DNA of 64,000 bases from Gigaspora margarita (taxonomy: Eukaryota; Glomeromycota; Glomeromycetes; Diversisporales; Gigasporaceae), in the NCBI GenBank assembly GCA_009809945.1, contig WTPW01001255.1:83724-147723 (forward strand), given 5' to 3'. Made by a program: the position numbers and the translations under genes. The notes beneath the pieces were generated by a model that was not told the DNA's origin, made no database searches, and worked only from the letters and a program-made list of their open reading frames with translations. Below are positions 44,649 through 56,454 of this stretch, in pieces; the first letter of the stretch is position 1; the number at the start of each line of letters is the position of its first letter.

Positions 44649-44852
44649 TATAGTCACCTCTTTTTAATCTGAACCTCTCTAATTTGAACACTATTAAATT
44701 CTTTCTAAACCAAACACAAAGTTTTAAAATATTTGTAAATTTATTTAAAGTTCAGATTAACTATATATAACTTTTTGAAAACCAAACTTTTTCAAATTTT
44801 TACATAAAAATTGCATAAACTAGCAGTTTGAACTAGAGAGAGTTAACTGTAT
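44649..44852. mobile_element. Probable TA-flanked MITE
   Basis: Imperfect inverted ends: 'agtcacctctttttaatctg' and the inverse of 'cagttaactctctctagttc', both next to TATATA. No coding capacity. Confidence 0.5.
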
Positions 44853-44959
44853 ATATATTTGAATGCTAAACAAGTTTACTTAGAGTGAGAAGGAAGTAAA
44901 AATCTATTAGTAAAATTTAGATAATTATTCCTTAATTTGTTATGCAGGCAAATTTGTCT

Positions 44960-45540
44960 GCATAAATTTTAAATTTTTAAATTTTTTAAATAAAACTTTA
45001 AATATTAATTTTAGCTATATACTTTCTAAGTAAAAAATATAATATTGGTTCTGTTTTATCAACTTATACAAAAATTTTTTAAAATTATTAAAAAATATTG
45101 GTGTAATAAAAGTTTAAAGTTTTTGTTTTGGAACTTTTACTATAGAATTTTTTTTTTTGGATTTTCTCAAATTTTATATGGTTCTGTCTATAAAAAATTT
45201 TTACTTCTAATACAAGTCTTAATTTTTACAAGTAAATCACTTAAAGTGCAATAATAAAAGTTGTAATCCTTTATATAAACTACAATATTGTATTAGGAAC
45301 TATATTTTTAAAACCAATATTTAAAGAATTCGCCAAGATATTGTAAATTATTTTTTTGGTTAAAAAATTTCTTTAAAGTTCAATACTTTTAGCTTATAAT
45401 TAACATAAACTTTTTGTCTTATAATATAAAATTAAATAATTCAAAAATATAATTCTTGTTTTTAAATATTATTATACCAAATTTTATTTAAATATTTTAA
45501 ATGATTAAAAAAGTAGATCAGAGATATATTTATAGTAATT
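44960..45540 (+). repeat. Dispersed repeat, copy 1 (contains empty site)
   Basis: Matches 52235-53195 in the same orientation: 'taaatattaattttagctat', 'aaagtgcaataataaaagtt', 'tgtcttataatataaa'. Around 45270 it reads 'ctttatataaactacaatat' with no insertion, whereas copy 2 holds a 409-bp element there. Confidence 0.75.
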
Positions 45541-46142
45541 ATGCAGACAAATTTGTTTGCAAACCTTCACAAACTAAGAAATAGCATTTTTTTTTTCTTT
45601 ACTATACTAAAGGTTCTTAAACATCTTTAGAATCTGTTATATCTTTTAAAAACCAGAGTTATCATTATGCAGAAATTGATAGATAGCAGATAGTGATCAC
45701 TAATTTTTTACTATATTTGTAAGATAACTATGCTCTATTAAGTTCATTATATAATATTTCGGGTTCCTAGCAAGAACATTAATTTTTTTTTTATTAAAAG
45801 TAATTTTTTTTTGGATAATGCAAAAAATTTTGAAATTTTTAAATTTGGTTAGCATCAAGAAATTAAATTTCATAATTTAGACCATATTATATGATTCATA
45901 TGATTTTGAATTATTGCTCAAAATTTTGCTATTTCAAAATTCTCAAAAGTTTAAATTATATAGCACGCCTGAAATATGTGTCAGGTTAGTGCCAGACTAC
46001 CAATCAGATTTTGAGATCAGGTAATATTACACGAACAGAAAAATTCAAAACAAATGCTCATCTTGTCAAAAAATTCAAAAGTTGCATAAAAAATCACTTC
46101 CTATGCTTTAATTAAAAGTTTTCCTTAAATGATTTCACTATA

Positions 46143-46954
46143 TACAGTGGCCTACCATAATATTGTGGACACTTTTAAAAAATTTATATAGAGCTAAATT
46201 TATAAGATATTGAGCTAAAAATAAAAATATAAATTTATTAAATCTATATCTTTCAAATAAAAAAAAATCAAAAAATTCTATGCTATACTTTTTAAAATAA
46301 TTAAAAATTTTAATTTTTTGCAATGTTACACAATCGCGAAAATTATAATGTTAAAAAAATGATTAAAATAATATGTATATAGTAAAAGTAAAATTTTTAT
46401 TAAGTTAATTAAATTTCAAAATTAAGTAAAAATTATTCAGCATAACAAATTATATATAATTCCAAATTTTTATAAAATTTTAAAAAATATTAAGCTAGTT
46501 ATTACTTTTAAATCTTAGAATTAAAATTACTAAATTAAAATTAAAAATTACTAAATATAGAAATTTTATTACTATGTATAGTAATTTAGTAAATAAATTT
46601 TTAAAAATTATAAAACTTTCAAAATATATACAATTTGTTATGCTAAATACTTTTATTTAAAAAAAATTGCTAGTTTACTTTATAAAAAATCAAGTTTATA
46701 TATTACTATATTTAGTAATTTGTGCTACTATAAGAATATATTAAAAATTAGCAAATCGCAAAAATAAAAAAATCTAAAATTTACTAAAATCTGATTATTT
46801 TAAAAAGTATTGCATAGAATTTTATAAACTTTTTTTTTATTTAAAAGATATAGATTTAATGCATTTATATTTTTATTTTTAGCTAAATATCTTATATATT
46901 TAGCTCTATATAAATTTTTAAAAAGTGTCCACAATATTATGGTAGGCCACTATA
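46143..46954. mobile_element. TA-flanked foldback element
   Basis: The element 46145-46952 has CAGTGGCCTACCATAATATT / TAGTGGCCTACCATAATATT ends and TA on both sides. The arms stay complementary for over 200 bp and more loosely to the centre near 46548 ('cataacaaatt', 'gagctaaa' pairs). The TIR start CAGTGGCC is Tc1-like. No transposase. Confidence 0.85.
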
Positions 46955-47535
46955 TCTTGCTAACATTTAATTTTAATACAAATGCTAACCTTAACATTAA
47001 TAAATTTTAAGAATTTTACATATTTGAATGTGCAATTGGCAACATGCATAATCTAGTACACATTTCAGACATGCAATTATATGAACACAATCAATCAGAT
47101 CAATAAAAATTAATAAACAATATAATCTGTAACCAATTAAACTACTAAAATTATATATATAATTTTTTAAAATTTTGGTTTTTTATAAATAATTTCATTT
47201 TTTTTTAAAATTATAAAAAATTATAAATCTATAATTTTTGGAGTCTCTGATTCATGTCCTTATAGTATATGATTCAACCTCAAGATTTGCAGTTTTTTAG
47301 CTTTATATGATCCACTAGCCAGATTGACTTTTTGTAATTTTCTTAATTCTATTAATCTTAAATTGAGCTTTCATAATGTTATTGTCATTCATTAATGGAT
47401 TATACCTTATCTTGTTATCTCTAACTCTGTGATTATACTAATAACTGCATTTTTTTATATGAATCTTGTTTATTTTTTTAATAAAAATTCTTTACTAATT
47501 ATTTTTAATTATAGTTCTAGCAAAGTTGTTGTTAG
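46955..47535. other. Intergenic, no gene seen
   Basis: AT-rich; no element recognised. Confidence 0.5.
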
Positions 47536-47684
47536 AGAAATGACAAAAATCAGGTAATTTTCTAAAAAAGAGAATAAAAAAAATTAAAATTATATATAGA
47601 AACCTGACCAAATCTATATTAAAAAGAGAAGAAAAAAGTAGACCTCTAATAAAAAATAATCAGATAATTAATGACATAGTCCTT
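47536..47684 (+). mobile_element. AATCAGGTGATT MITE family, copy 2
   Basis: 'tgacaaaaatcaggtaattt' ... 'tatatatagaaacctgacc' ... 'gacctctaataaaaaataatc' parallels 27541-27695. The G-rich half has become A-rich. Confidence 0.7.
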
Positions 47685-48671
47685 ACTCTTTGAACTTGAA
47701 CTTATAATCATGCAATTGTGATTTAGAAGCATTAACTACTATGCTATTAATTCACAGATCATTATAGTATTTTGTATAATTTTAGTAATAAAATTATTAA
47801 AAATATTAAATTACTTGAAATTTTACTAATTGTTATAATTTTTTATAATAAATAAACTTGTTTAAAACCAAAAACTATATCAAATTAGTATATTGTATCT
47901 TGGTTTTCTTAAAATTTAAAAAATAATACTTAATTTTAAAAATTTTTATCAAAAATTTAAAATTAAGCATCTTTATTTTAAACTTTATAAAAATAAAATA
48001 AAATATATTAAAAAAATAAATTTTTTGGTACTAAACAAATTTATATAGAGCAAAAAGTTAGAATCAATTAATAAATTTTATAAAATAATAGAAATTTGTA
48101 TAATTTTATTAATAGAATTATTAAAAATACTATTTTACTTGATATTTTACTAATTGATAAACTTGTTTAGCATTAAAAATCTATCAAATTAGCATATTTT
48201 ATTTTACTTAAAATTAAAAAAAATATTTAATTTTGAAAATATTTATCAAAATTCAAAATTAAGCATCTTTGTCTCAAATTTTTAAAAAAATAAAATAAAG
48301 ATTTATATATATTATAATTAGTGATGCCACTGAAATTGATTTTTGAAAAAGGGCTATTTTGTTTTCATTAGAGAAAATTAAAAAATTTTATAAAGAAGAG
48401 CAAATAAAATTTATATAGATATGTTCCTTATAATTTCATCTATTCAAAAAAAGTATCAAATAATTTCATTTTTCAAGTAAAATAGATCAAAAACAATTTT
48501 ATTTTCAAATTTTAATTTTGGGTTTTAGAACCCAAAATAATTTTGTCCTCATGTATAAATTTAACGCATGTGTATTTAATGCTCCCATTTGATAAACTAA
48601 AATCAGATATAATATAAAATTAAAAAAATAGTAATATTTTAAAAAATTGCTTATAGTTTATATTTTTGCTT

Positions 48672-48834
48672 AGGGCTGTGTTATTAATCACTGATTATTT
48701 TTTATTAGACCTACTCCCCCTCTCCCCTCTTTAATATAGATTTGGTCAGGTTCCTATATAAAATTTTAACATTTTTTACCCCCCTTCCCCCTTAAAAAAT
48801 TACCTGATTATTGTCACTTCCCTTATGAAATTAC
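48672..48834 (-). mobile_element. AATCAGGTGATT MITE family, copy 3
   Basis: Reverse orientation: 'agggctgtgttattaatcac', C-rich middle 'ctccccctctcccctc', end 'ttattgtcacttccctt'. Confidence 0.7.
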
Positions 48835-49318
48835 TCTTTATGCTTTAACAAAAAAATTTTTGCAAAATTTTACTATAAAACTTCTTATTTTATCTATGCA
48901 TTACTCTTATTTTACTCTAACAAAAAAATAAGTTATTTTAGTTGCTTTAATTTCATATTATACTAGATTTTATTAAGTGCATTACAATATACTAGCACAA
49001 AATAACAAAATTCTAAAATAAAAATATATGAAATGATATATTTTTTTATACTAAACAAGTTTACTTAGAACAAAAAATTAGAATTAATTAGTAAAATTTA
49101 TATAATTTTATTAATAAAATTAGGAACATGTCAGATATTAGCTAAGATTAGTCTATTATAGGCCCATCCCCTTCTCCTCTTCCTGAGAAATTTAGTTATT
49201 CTGATTGGTTATATGCATATATTTAGACCTGAGATTTTGTCTACCTTCCCCCTACCCTACGATAATTTTTTGTACTAAGTAAATTTGTTCAATACCAAAA
49301 AATATATTAAATTAGTAT

Positions 49319-49472
49319 AGGGCCATGTCATTAATCACCTGATTATTTTTTATTAGAGGCCTACCCCCCTCTCCCCCTCTTTAATATAAATTTGGTCAGG
49401 TTCCTATATATAATTTCAACATTTTTTACCCCCCATCCCCCTTAAAAAATCACCTGATTTTTGTTACTCCTC
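49319..49472 (-). mobile_element. AATCAGGTGATT MITE family, copy 4
   Basis: Reverse orientation: 'agggccatgtcattaatcac', 'cccccctctccccctcttta', end 'gatttttgttactcct'. It interrupts one unit of the palindrome array, whose sequence resumes at about 49480. Confidence 0.75.
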
Positions 49473-49986
49473 ATATTTATTTTACTTTTTTTAAAATTTA
49501 ATAAAAAGATGCTTAATTTTGAGAATTTTTATCAAAAATTCAAAATCAAATATTTTTGCTTCAAATTTTAAAATAACTAAAATAAAATATACCAATTTGA
49601 TATAATTTTTGGTACTAAACAAGTTTAATTAGTGCAAGAAGTTAGAATCAATTAGTAGATTTTCAAGTAATATAAGATTTTTAATAATGTTAATAAAATT
49701 ATACAAATTTTTATGATTCTTTAAATTTTACTAATTGATTTTAACTTTTTGCTATAAGTAAACTTGTTCAGTACCAAAAAATATATTATTTAATATATTT
49801 TATTTTATTTTTTTAAAATTTGAAGCAAAAATACTTAATTTTGAATATTTGATAAAAATTTTTAAAATTAATATTTTTTCTTTAAATTTTAAAAAAGTAA
49901 AATAAATATACTAATTTAATATATTTTTTAATGCTAAACAAGTTTACTTAGTGCAAGAAGTTATAATTAATTAGTACAATTTAAAG

Positions 49987-50202
49987 TACCATAAAGTTCC
50001 AAATATAAGCAACTCTCTAAGCTACCTATTTGCTTAAATTTAGTAACTTTAAATACTCAATTCTATTAGTTTATTTTAATAAAATTTATTCTATATATAA
50101 CAATTTTAAATAGGTAGCTTATTTTATTTTTCTAGTATTTTGATTTCTAAAAATAGGGTAATACTTATTTTTGAAGTTGCTTATATTTAGAACTTTATAG
50201 TA
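49987..50202. mobile_element. TA-flanked MITE
   Basis: The element 49989-50200 has CCATAAAGTTCCAAATATAA / CTATAAAGTTCTAAATATAA ends and TA on both sides. A truncated relative is at 22155-22278. Confidence 0.8.
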
Positions 50203-50322
50203 ATATAATATTTTTAATAATTTTATTAATAAAATTATACAAAATGCTATAATTCTCTAAATTTTATTATTGATTTTAACTTTATGCTCTAAGTAAACAT
50301 ATATAGTACCAAAATATATATA

Positions 50323-50494
50323 TATGTTGTGCTCCAAATGCAAATTGGTCCAGTTGAATCTGGCCAAATTAAAAATTAATTTGTTAGGGTTAGGTTAGAG
50401 TTAGATTAGGCCAGTTTTTTATGATGGCTATAAATATTGATTTCTGGGCTGTCCCAATTGACAACTGGCCATTTTGTATTTGGAGCACAACATA
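50323..50494. mobile_element. TA-flanked MITE with TTAGGG-like interior
   Basis: The element 50325-50492 has TIR TGTTGTGCTCCAAAT(G/A)CAAA inside TA repeats, and 'ttagggttaggttagag' in the middle (50386-50402). Confidence 0.8.
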
Positions 50495-50504
50495 TATAAA
50501 AAAA

Positions 50505-50868
50505 AAAACTAATTTACCACCTAGTATATTAAATACAGGTGTTTGTATAACATGTAAATTAAAATAATTTTTATTAAATAAACAAAAAAATAAATAAAAT
50601 TTTTACTAATATTAGGGTTAGAGAATGGATAGGGGCATATTTATACCAAAATTTTATGAGGAATTTTTTTTATTAAAGCCCCAAAGATAATTTTGTAAAC
50701 AAAATTTTAAGATATTATTAATTTTTTGTTTTTTGCTTTATTTTTGTTGTACAAAAAATGATATGCATATAATTTACAAAGTGCATTAAATTCAATATTT
50801 TGATTGGCTTTTATATTTGTTTTGTATAACCAAGTATTAATACACCTAGTGTCCAAATAGAAATTGCC
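50505..50868 (+). mobile_element. MITE with telomere-like core, copy at 50.6 kb
   Basis: Ends contain 'acctagt' (50507; inverted 50844). Interior 'attagggttagagaat', 'aaaattttatgaggaatttt', 'tattaaagccccaaaga', 'gtaaacaaaattttaaga' in the same order as at 1377-1490. Confidence 0.6.
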
Positions 50869-51122
50869 TATATAGATTTAGTTACTAATCTGAATAAGTT
50901 CAGCACTATATCTATATTAGTCTATATTCAGAATTGGAATAAACAAATAAATAAACAATATATTATCAAATTTGAAGATAACTCTTATGAGTAAATATTA
51001 TTTTTAGCTCTAAGTAAAGTTGTAAAACAGGTTTTTACAGTTTTTTACTAAAAAATTATTAAAATTGAACTAGTAAATAAGAAAATATAATTAAAAATAT
51101 TTTCAAATTTCTTTAAATTATA

Positions 51123-51615
51123 TACCGTAAAATCTCGAAATAGTGGGCATGGGCGTTATTTTGAATCTTGGCCCGAATTAAGCTTAATTCAGGCTGAAAA
51201 TTGTAATTTCACCCCTGTGCCACAGGTCGAAATAAGGCAAATCGGGTTCAAATCAGTATCACAAAATCCTGATATGAATCTGATTTGAAACAGATATTTG
51301 GCGCAAATAGGATACCATTAGGATACAATTCAGATTCATATCGGCATTCAAGACATATCAGCAAACCGATAGCTCAATAGATAAATTGATAGAGCTATTA
51401 GATAAAATTTTAATAGTTCTATCAATTGTCCTATTGAGCTATCGGTTTGCCGATATGTCTTGAATGATAATATGAATCTGAATTGAATCCTAATGGTATC
51501 CTATTTGCGCCAAATATCTGTTTCAAATCAGATTCATATCAGGATTTTGTGATACTGATTTGAACCCGATTTGCCTTATTTCGACCTGTGTGCGTTATTT
51601 CGAGATTTTACGGTA
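51123..51615. mobile_element. TA-flanked foldback (CCGTAAAATCTCGAAATA family)
   Basis: The element 51125-51613 has identical inverted ends CCGTAAAATCTCGAAATA beside TA. The arms 51222-51395 and 51420-51590 are almost fully complementary ('gatatttggcgcaaatagga', 'aaaccgatagctcaatag'). The left side has about 70 extra bases (51149-51220). Tc1/mariner-type by target site. No transposase. Confidence 0.9.
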
Positions 51616-52234
51616 AAAATTTTATATATACAGGCCTAATTCAGATTTTGTACTATGTTGTTTATATATTTGGTTTGCTCCAATTTTATAATACTAATCT
51701 TATCTAAATTGGCAATTAAACAGTTTTAGATTTCAAACTTAGATTCAAATTAGAAACAAACTTAACTAAAGGTTTGAAACACAAAAGTTTAAGTTCAGTT
51801 TAATAATTAAATTAGACTCAAACTTAACAAAACTTTGGTTCAGTCTGGGTTTGTAAAAGCACTAGAGCAATTTTTAAAATATTAATCAAAGTAAACCCAG
51901 CTCATATTTCCTATTAGTAGGTGAACAATCCAATGCTTACTGAATTCTGCTTCAGTTTGATAGGAAGAGCTGACATCAAAGGATCAAAAAGCAATATTTA
52001 TAACAAGAAAAAAATTATTAGCATATTTATATGAGTACAAAAATAATGTACAAATAGATTAATAAGATCATTATAAAACTAATAACTTATTTTTAAAAAA
52101 AAATTACAAGTATATTATTTTTTTCTTGAAAAAATTAATTTTTTATTGTAATTTATTACTAAAAGCAGTTACAAAGTAACTAGAATAACTTATTATTTTA
52201 TTAATATTATTATCTCTTAAATTGTATTGCAAAC
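51616..52234. other. Intergenic, no gene seen
   Basis: AT-rich; no recognisable frame or element. Confidence 0.5.
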
Positions 52235-53195
52235 AAATTTGTCTGTAACTTTATTATTTTTTTAATAAAATTTTAAATATTAATTTTAGCTATATATTTT
52301 TTAAGCAAAATATTTAATTTTAGATCTGTTTTATCAACTTAGTTAAAAAAATTTTTTAAATATATTAAAAACTTTAATACAATAAAAGATTAAAATATAT
52401 ATAGAAACTTTTACTATAAAAATTTTTTAAAATTTTTTTTAAATTATATATATTTCTGTCTATAAAAAATATTTACTTCTAATATAAGTTTAATTTTTAC
52501 TAGTATAATACTAAAAAGTGCAATAATAAAAGTTGTAATTCTTTATATAGTACAAAACATCTATACTTGACAATTACATGACATGTTTCAATTTTTCAAA
52601 TAGCTATAACTTCTTATCTAAGGGGTTTTAAAAAAATCTAACCAGTAACTTTATAAAGCTATATCAGCTCTACATATATGTCAAATATTTCTCAAAATCT
52701 TATTACTGTAAGAAGTTTTAGCACTTTGAAAGTTAAAATTTTATATGTAAATTTATATTAATATATAAAATTTCAATTTTCAAAATGCTAAAACTTTTTA
52801 CATGATGAGATTTTGAAAAGATATTTACATATATGTAGAGCTAATATAGCTTTATAAAGTTACTAGTCAGAATTTTTTAAAACCTCTTAGATAAGAAGTT
52901 ATAGCCCATTTGAAAAATTGAAACATGTCAGTTATTGTTAAGTATAGATGTCTTACACTATATAAAATTATAATATTGTATTAAAAACTATGTTTTAAAA
53001 CCAATATTTAAAAAGTTTACCAAAAAATTGTAAATTATTTTTTTAGTTAAAAAATTTCAATATTTTTAGCTTATAAGCAATATAAACCTTTTGTCTTATA
53101 ATATAAATACAAATAATATCAATAATATATTTCTATTTTTAAACATTATTATATTAAATTTTATTTCAATATTTTAAATAATTAAAAAGTGAATT
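52235..53195 (+). repeat. Dispersed repeat, copy 2 (interrupted)
   Basis: Second copy of 44960-45540, split by the foldback at 52550-52958. Sequence resumes 'aattataatattgtattaaa' as expected from copy 1. Confidence 0.75.
52544..52964. mobile_element. 409-bp foldback with confirmed empty site
   Basis: The insertion 52550-52958 has GTACAAAACATCTATACTTG against the inverse of GTGTAAGACATCTATACTTA, arms of about 200 bp complementary to the centre near 52755, flanked by TATATA on both sides. The paralogous copy at 45270 lacks it. Confidence 0.9.
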
Positions 53196-53397
53196 ATTAT
53201 ACCCTATTATGAATAAGCATCTATTATAAACAAGCATCTTCTATAAATAAATTTTTAATTATAAATAAGTACTCTATAGATCAAAATCTAAAAAAAATTC
53301 TAAAATATTAGATTGATTGATTGATTAATAAAACTTTTTAATAATTAAAATTTTTATTAGCATACAAAGCAAACTTACTTTATTATTTTTATATATT
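53196..53397. other. Intergenic, no gene seen
   Basis: 'ataagcatctattataaa' words repeat three to four times at 53210-53270. Confidence 0.4.
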
Positions 53398-54541
53398 GGT
53401 CGTCTCATTAATGGTGATATAAAAATAATGTATATTTTATTTAAAACAAAATAATACTTATTTTTTTAAATATAACCCACTATTTTATTAACTAATAATA
53501 ATTTTTGTACCTTTATCTCTTATATTCAAAAAAATAATTTAACCAATATAAATTTTTAGCAGTAAGAATTAGCTAGTAAAAATAATTTTTTTAGCAGTTA
53601 AAAAACTTATATTATGCATATTACTTCTAATTCCTACTAAGTATAAATACTCAAAAAATTCTATTATACTATACTACTATGCAAGTATTTAGTTTAGCAT
53701 TAGAGAAAAAAAAATAATTAATAAAATCTTTTAATTATTATTACATATACCGTATGTGTCCGAAAATAAGCTACCTTTTTTGGACGATTTTGGACACAAA
53801 AAATCTGAGGGTAGCTTATTTTCAGATAAAATCGATTTTTGGTCAATCGCCAATAGTTGTTATATAGTAAAGTCTAAATTCTACTATGTAAATCTGTTAT
53901 TAGCGCTTAAGTAAACATATTTGGAAGACTAAACTACATCTATCCTGAAATTTTAATCAGAATTGGAGTACTTTCATTATTTGACTTTTAATTTTTACGT
54001 TCAACAAATATATTTTGCTAATAAAATTTTAATCTCTTCGTTGAACGTAAAAATTAAATCCAATTAATAAAAAGTTCTTCAATTTCGTTGAAACTTTTAG
54101 GATATATGTATTTTGATCTTCTGAATAAGTTTACTTAAGCGACTTTAATCGATTTGCTTAGTAAAATTTGGACTTTACTATGTAGCAACTTTCATCGATC
54201 GTGGAGTAGCTTATTATTGGGTCAAAGATGTTTTTACGTTTCTTGACCAAAAGAGGGGGTAGCTTTTTTTGGAGGTAGCTTATTTTCAGCAATATACGGT
54301 AGCCATATCTTATATGGAGAAAATGCGATAATCAAATTCCTTATTTAGTTGGCTAATATTGTAATTGTGACTATTTTAAAAATATTGATAACATTTCAAT
54401 ATATATGCATATAACTTTATGATTATAATATATACTTTCCCAGAACCTTGGCTATTTTTCTTAATTAATTAGAGTGTTGCATATTTATTTTATTAGCTTG
54501 TAATAGTAATATATAGTTGTATCACCATTAATGAGATAACC
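53398..54541. mobile_element. 1.1-kb TIR element hosting a nested element
   Basis: Inverted ends GGTCGTCTCATTAATGGTGA / GGTTATCTCATTAATGGTGA, each next to TATATA. Nearly half of it is the nested TA-flanked element (53750-54299). No coding frame. Confidence 0.7.
53748..54301. mobile_element. TA-flanked element, AAAATAAGCTACC family, copy 2
   Basis: 550 bp (53750-54299), ends CCGTATGTGTCCGAAAATAA / CCGTATATTGCTGAAAATAA, then GCTACC. Contains an internal inverted pair 'tttttacgttcaac' / 'gttgaacgtaaaaa' (about 53990 and 54040). Related to 13741-14058. Confidence 0.85.
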
Positions 54542-54812
54542 TATATATATATACATTTATTATATTTATTTATTTTAAATATATATGCATATATAGTATT
54601 TATTAGTATTAGTATTTCACAACAAATTTATTGTTTTTTGCTCTAACTAAACTGCTTATTATACTATTACTATATGCTAATTCAATTTTTTGCTTATGCT
54701 TATATATTGTATACTACTTTAATTTGTTTTGATAATTTTAAACTAATGCTATTCTATACTTTTGCAAAGAGGTAAAATAAATTTTTACAAACTATTTACT
54801 ATATATGTTTAA
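54542..54812. other. Intergenic, no gene seen
   Basis: AT-rich flank. Confidence 0.4.
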
Positions 54813-55050
54813 TATTTGGGGCTCATTAGTAGAAAAGGATAAAAAGTTTTTTTTTATTTTTTTTAAAAATTTAAATTAGAATAGCTAAATAATTACTAAA
54901 TCAAATTAAATAAAATTTTTTTTAGATATATTTAAAATGTAAAAAAACTTATCAAATTTTGTTTAGTAGTTATTAAAATATTTTAGTTCAAAGCTTAAAA
55001 AACTTTTACTTAGAATTTTTTATTTCTTTTCTACTAATGAGCTCCTATTT
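54813..55050. mobile_element. MITE with TATTT duplication
   Basis: The element 54818-55045 has GG(G/A)GCTCATTAGTAGAAAAG-type inverted ends, flanked by TATTT. No frame. Confidence 0.7.
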
Positions 55051-55179
55051 TATTTATCTATAAAACAATTGTTAAATCTAATATATCTTTTGGTTTAATT
55101 ACAATATCTTTCTTTCTAATATATCATTTTATATTTATTTTCTAGTATAATAGAACATTCATCATCTCAGTTTTTATCT

Positions 55180-56045
55180 TCTCCAATCAAATAACTTCTT
55201 TTAACATTTATATAAGATACATTAGTTGCTACAATACCTTCTTTATTTTTTTTATTTTTATCTACTAGATTAATAATGTATTCTTCTTTTTCAATTTAAT
55301 TTAATTTAATTAAGTAGTTTTCTGAATTATTTAAAGCATTAGAAATACTATATTTCTTGATAGACTTAATAATAATTTTAGTTAGAATTTATTTTATACT
55401 TCTATAATCTAGTGACATATTATATTATATTCTGGTTTTTTATATTTTTTTTTTTTTAGTAAATTTATGTTTTCTAATATCTATTTATATATTCTAATTT
55501 TTACGAAGCCAATCCTTAAATAATTTGTTAATGCTTATGTTTAAAAGCTGTACAACTAATGTAAGTTCACTAAAAATAATACCTAAAACTGTATTTATAT
55601 TATGGTATTTGCTTTTTACTATTGTTATAAGATATTTGTTAAATAAATCAAATACTAATAATGATTTTTATTTTGTCCTCTAGGTTTTTGTTTCAAACTG
55701 CTTCTAACCATTCTTTTATTAACTCTTTATTTATCTATCCATTATTTTGCATTCTTATAACTATTCCAGAGTGATATTTACTTTTGGGCACTCTTTTATC
55801 TTTGAAATAACTATTGAAAGAAATTTTGATCTATTTGCTAAACCTCCTAAAACACAAGTAAATTAGTTTTTATTATTTTTTGTTGTACATATAAATATTG
55901 GTTGTGCACTACAATTATCAAGTATATAAGCATCAACTATATTAAAGTATACAGGAGTTTCATTAATACAGTTAAGTTCAAAATTATTATTTATTTTTAA
56001 TTCATTAATAAAATTATGAAACTTAATAAGTTTTTACATAATTGA
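55180..56045 (-). pseudogene. pogo-like (Tc1/mariner, DDE_1) transposase relic
   Basis: Minus strand from about 56045: KFHNFINELKINNNFELNCI, NETPVYFNIVDAYILDNCSA (the first catalytic region, where the family has DET and this copy NET), FICTTKNNKN, stop, FTCVLGGLANRSKFLSIVIS; then a frame change; INKELIKEWLEAV, stop, NKNL; LLVFDLFNKYLITIVKSKYH (second Asp region), SELTLVVQLLNISINKLFKD, WLRKN, stop; later LTKIIIKSIKKYSISNALNN near 55350-55300. The order 'DETP.YF', 'W....W', 'LLV.D.F', 'LT..LQ.L.VSINK.FK', 'I.KSF...GISNALDG' is that of pogo/jerky-type DDE_1 transposases. The N-terminal DNA-binding domain was not found. Stops again lie at expected Trp positions ('NNG*INKEL', 'EAV*NKN', 'CH*IIEV*NK'). 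Confidence 0.75.
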
Positions 56046-56186
56046 CATTTATGAAAGATAGTGAATTTGTATTAATAAAATCTATAATAAATCAATACTG
56101 TACATATAAAATATAGAAATCAACATTTCTGCCTATATAAAGTTAATTTTTTATTAAGATAATATCTCATGGACTATTAATAAAAG

Positions 56187-56310
56187 TTGTAGAGCTAGTT
56201 TTTGTAAATTTAATAGTAGTAAAAATGGTAAAATTAGTTGGATAGATAAAAAGTTACAAGCAATTTAAATTTCAAAATTTTATAAAACTAGGAATCATAA
56301 TTCCTGTATT
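56187..56310. repeat. Decayed fragment of the large-palindrome core
   Basis: 'aaaagttgtagagctagttt' followed by 'tttaatagtagtaaaa' corresponds to 'aaagttgtagagctcgtctt...ttctaatggtagctaaa' at 17739-17780. Single arm only. Confidence 0.5.
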
Positions 56311-56454
56311 ATTATAATTTATTATAAAATCTTCTTCTTTTAATATTCTCTTTCTATTATGAATTGTCAATTAATTTTTAGGAAGTTTTTAGAAAGTTTT
56401 TGTATATTTGCAAAAAGAAAAGTTAAACTAATTTATAAAAAGATTAAACAGGAC

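Larger units (their letters stand above)
47740..50310. repeat. Alternating inverted-repeat array
   Basis: The word pair 'taaacttgttyarya..aaaaatatatt' (forward near 47860, 48165, 49270, 49755, 50285) alternates with its complement 'ggtactaaacaagttta' (near 48030, 49045, 49610, 49935). Each forward/reverse pair is a palindrome, for example 49593-49790 centred near 49690. Three MITEs interrupt the array (48672-48834, 49319-49472, 49989-50200) and one sits at its end (50325-50492). Confidence 0.65.
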
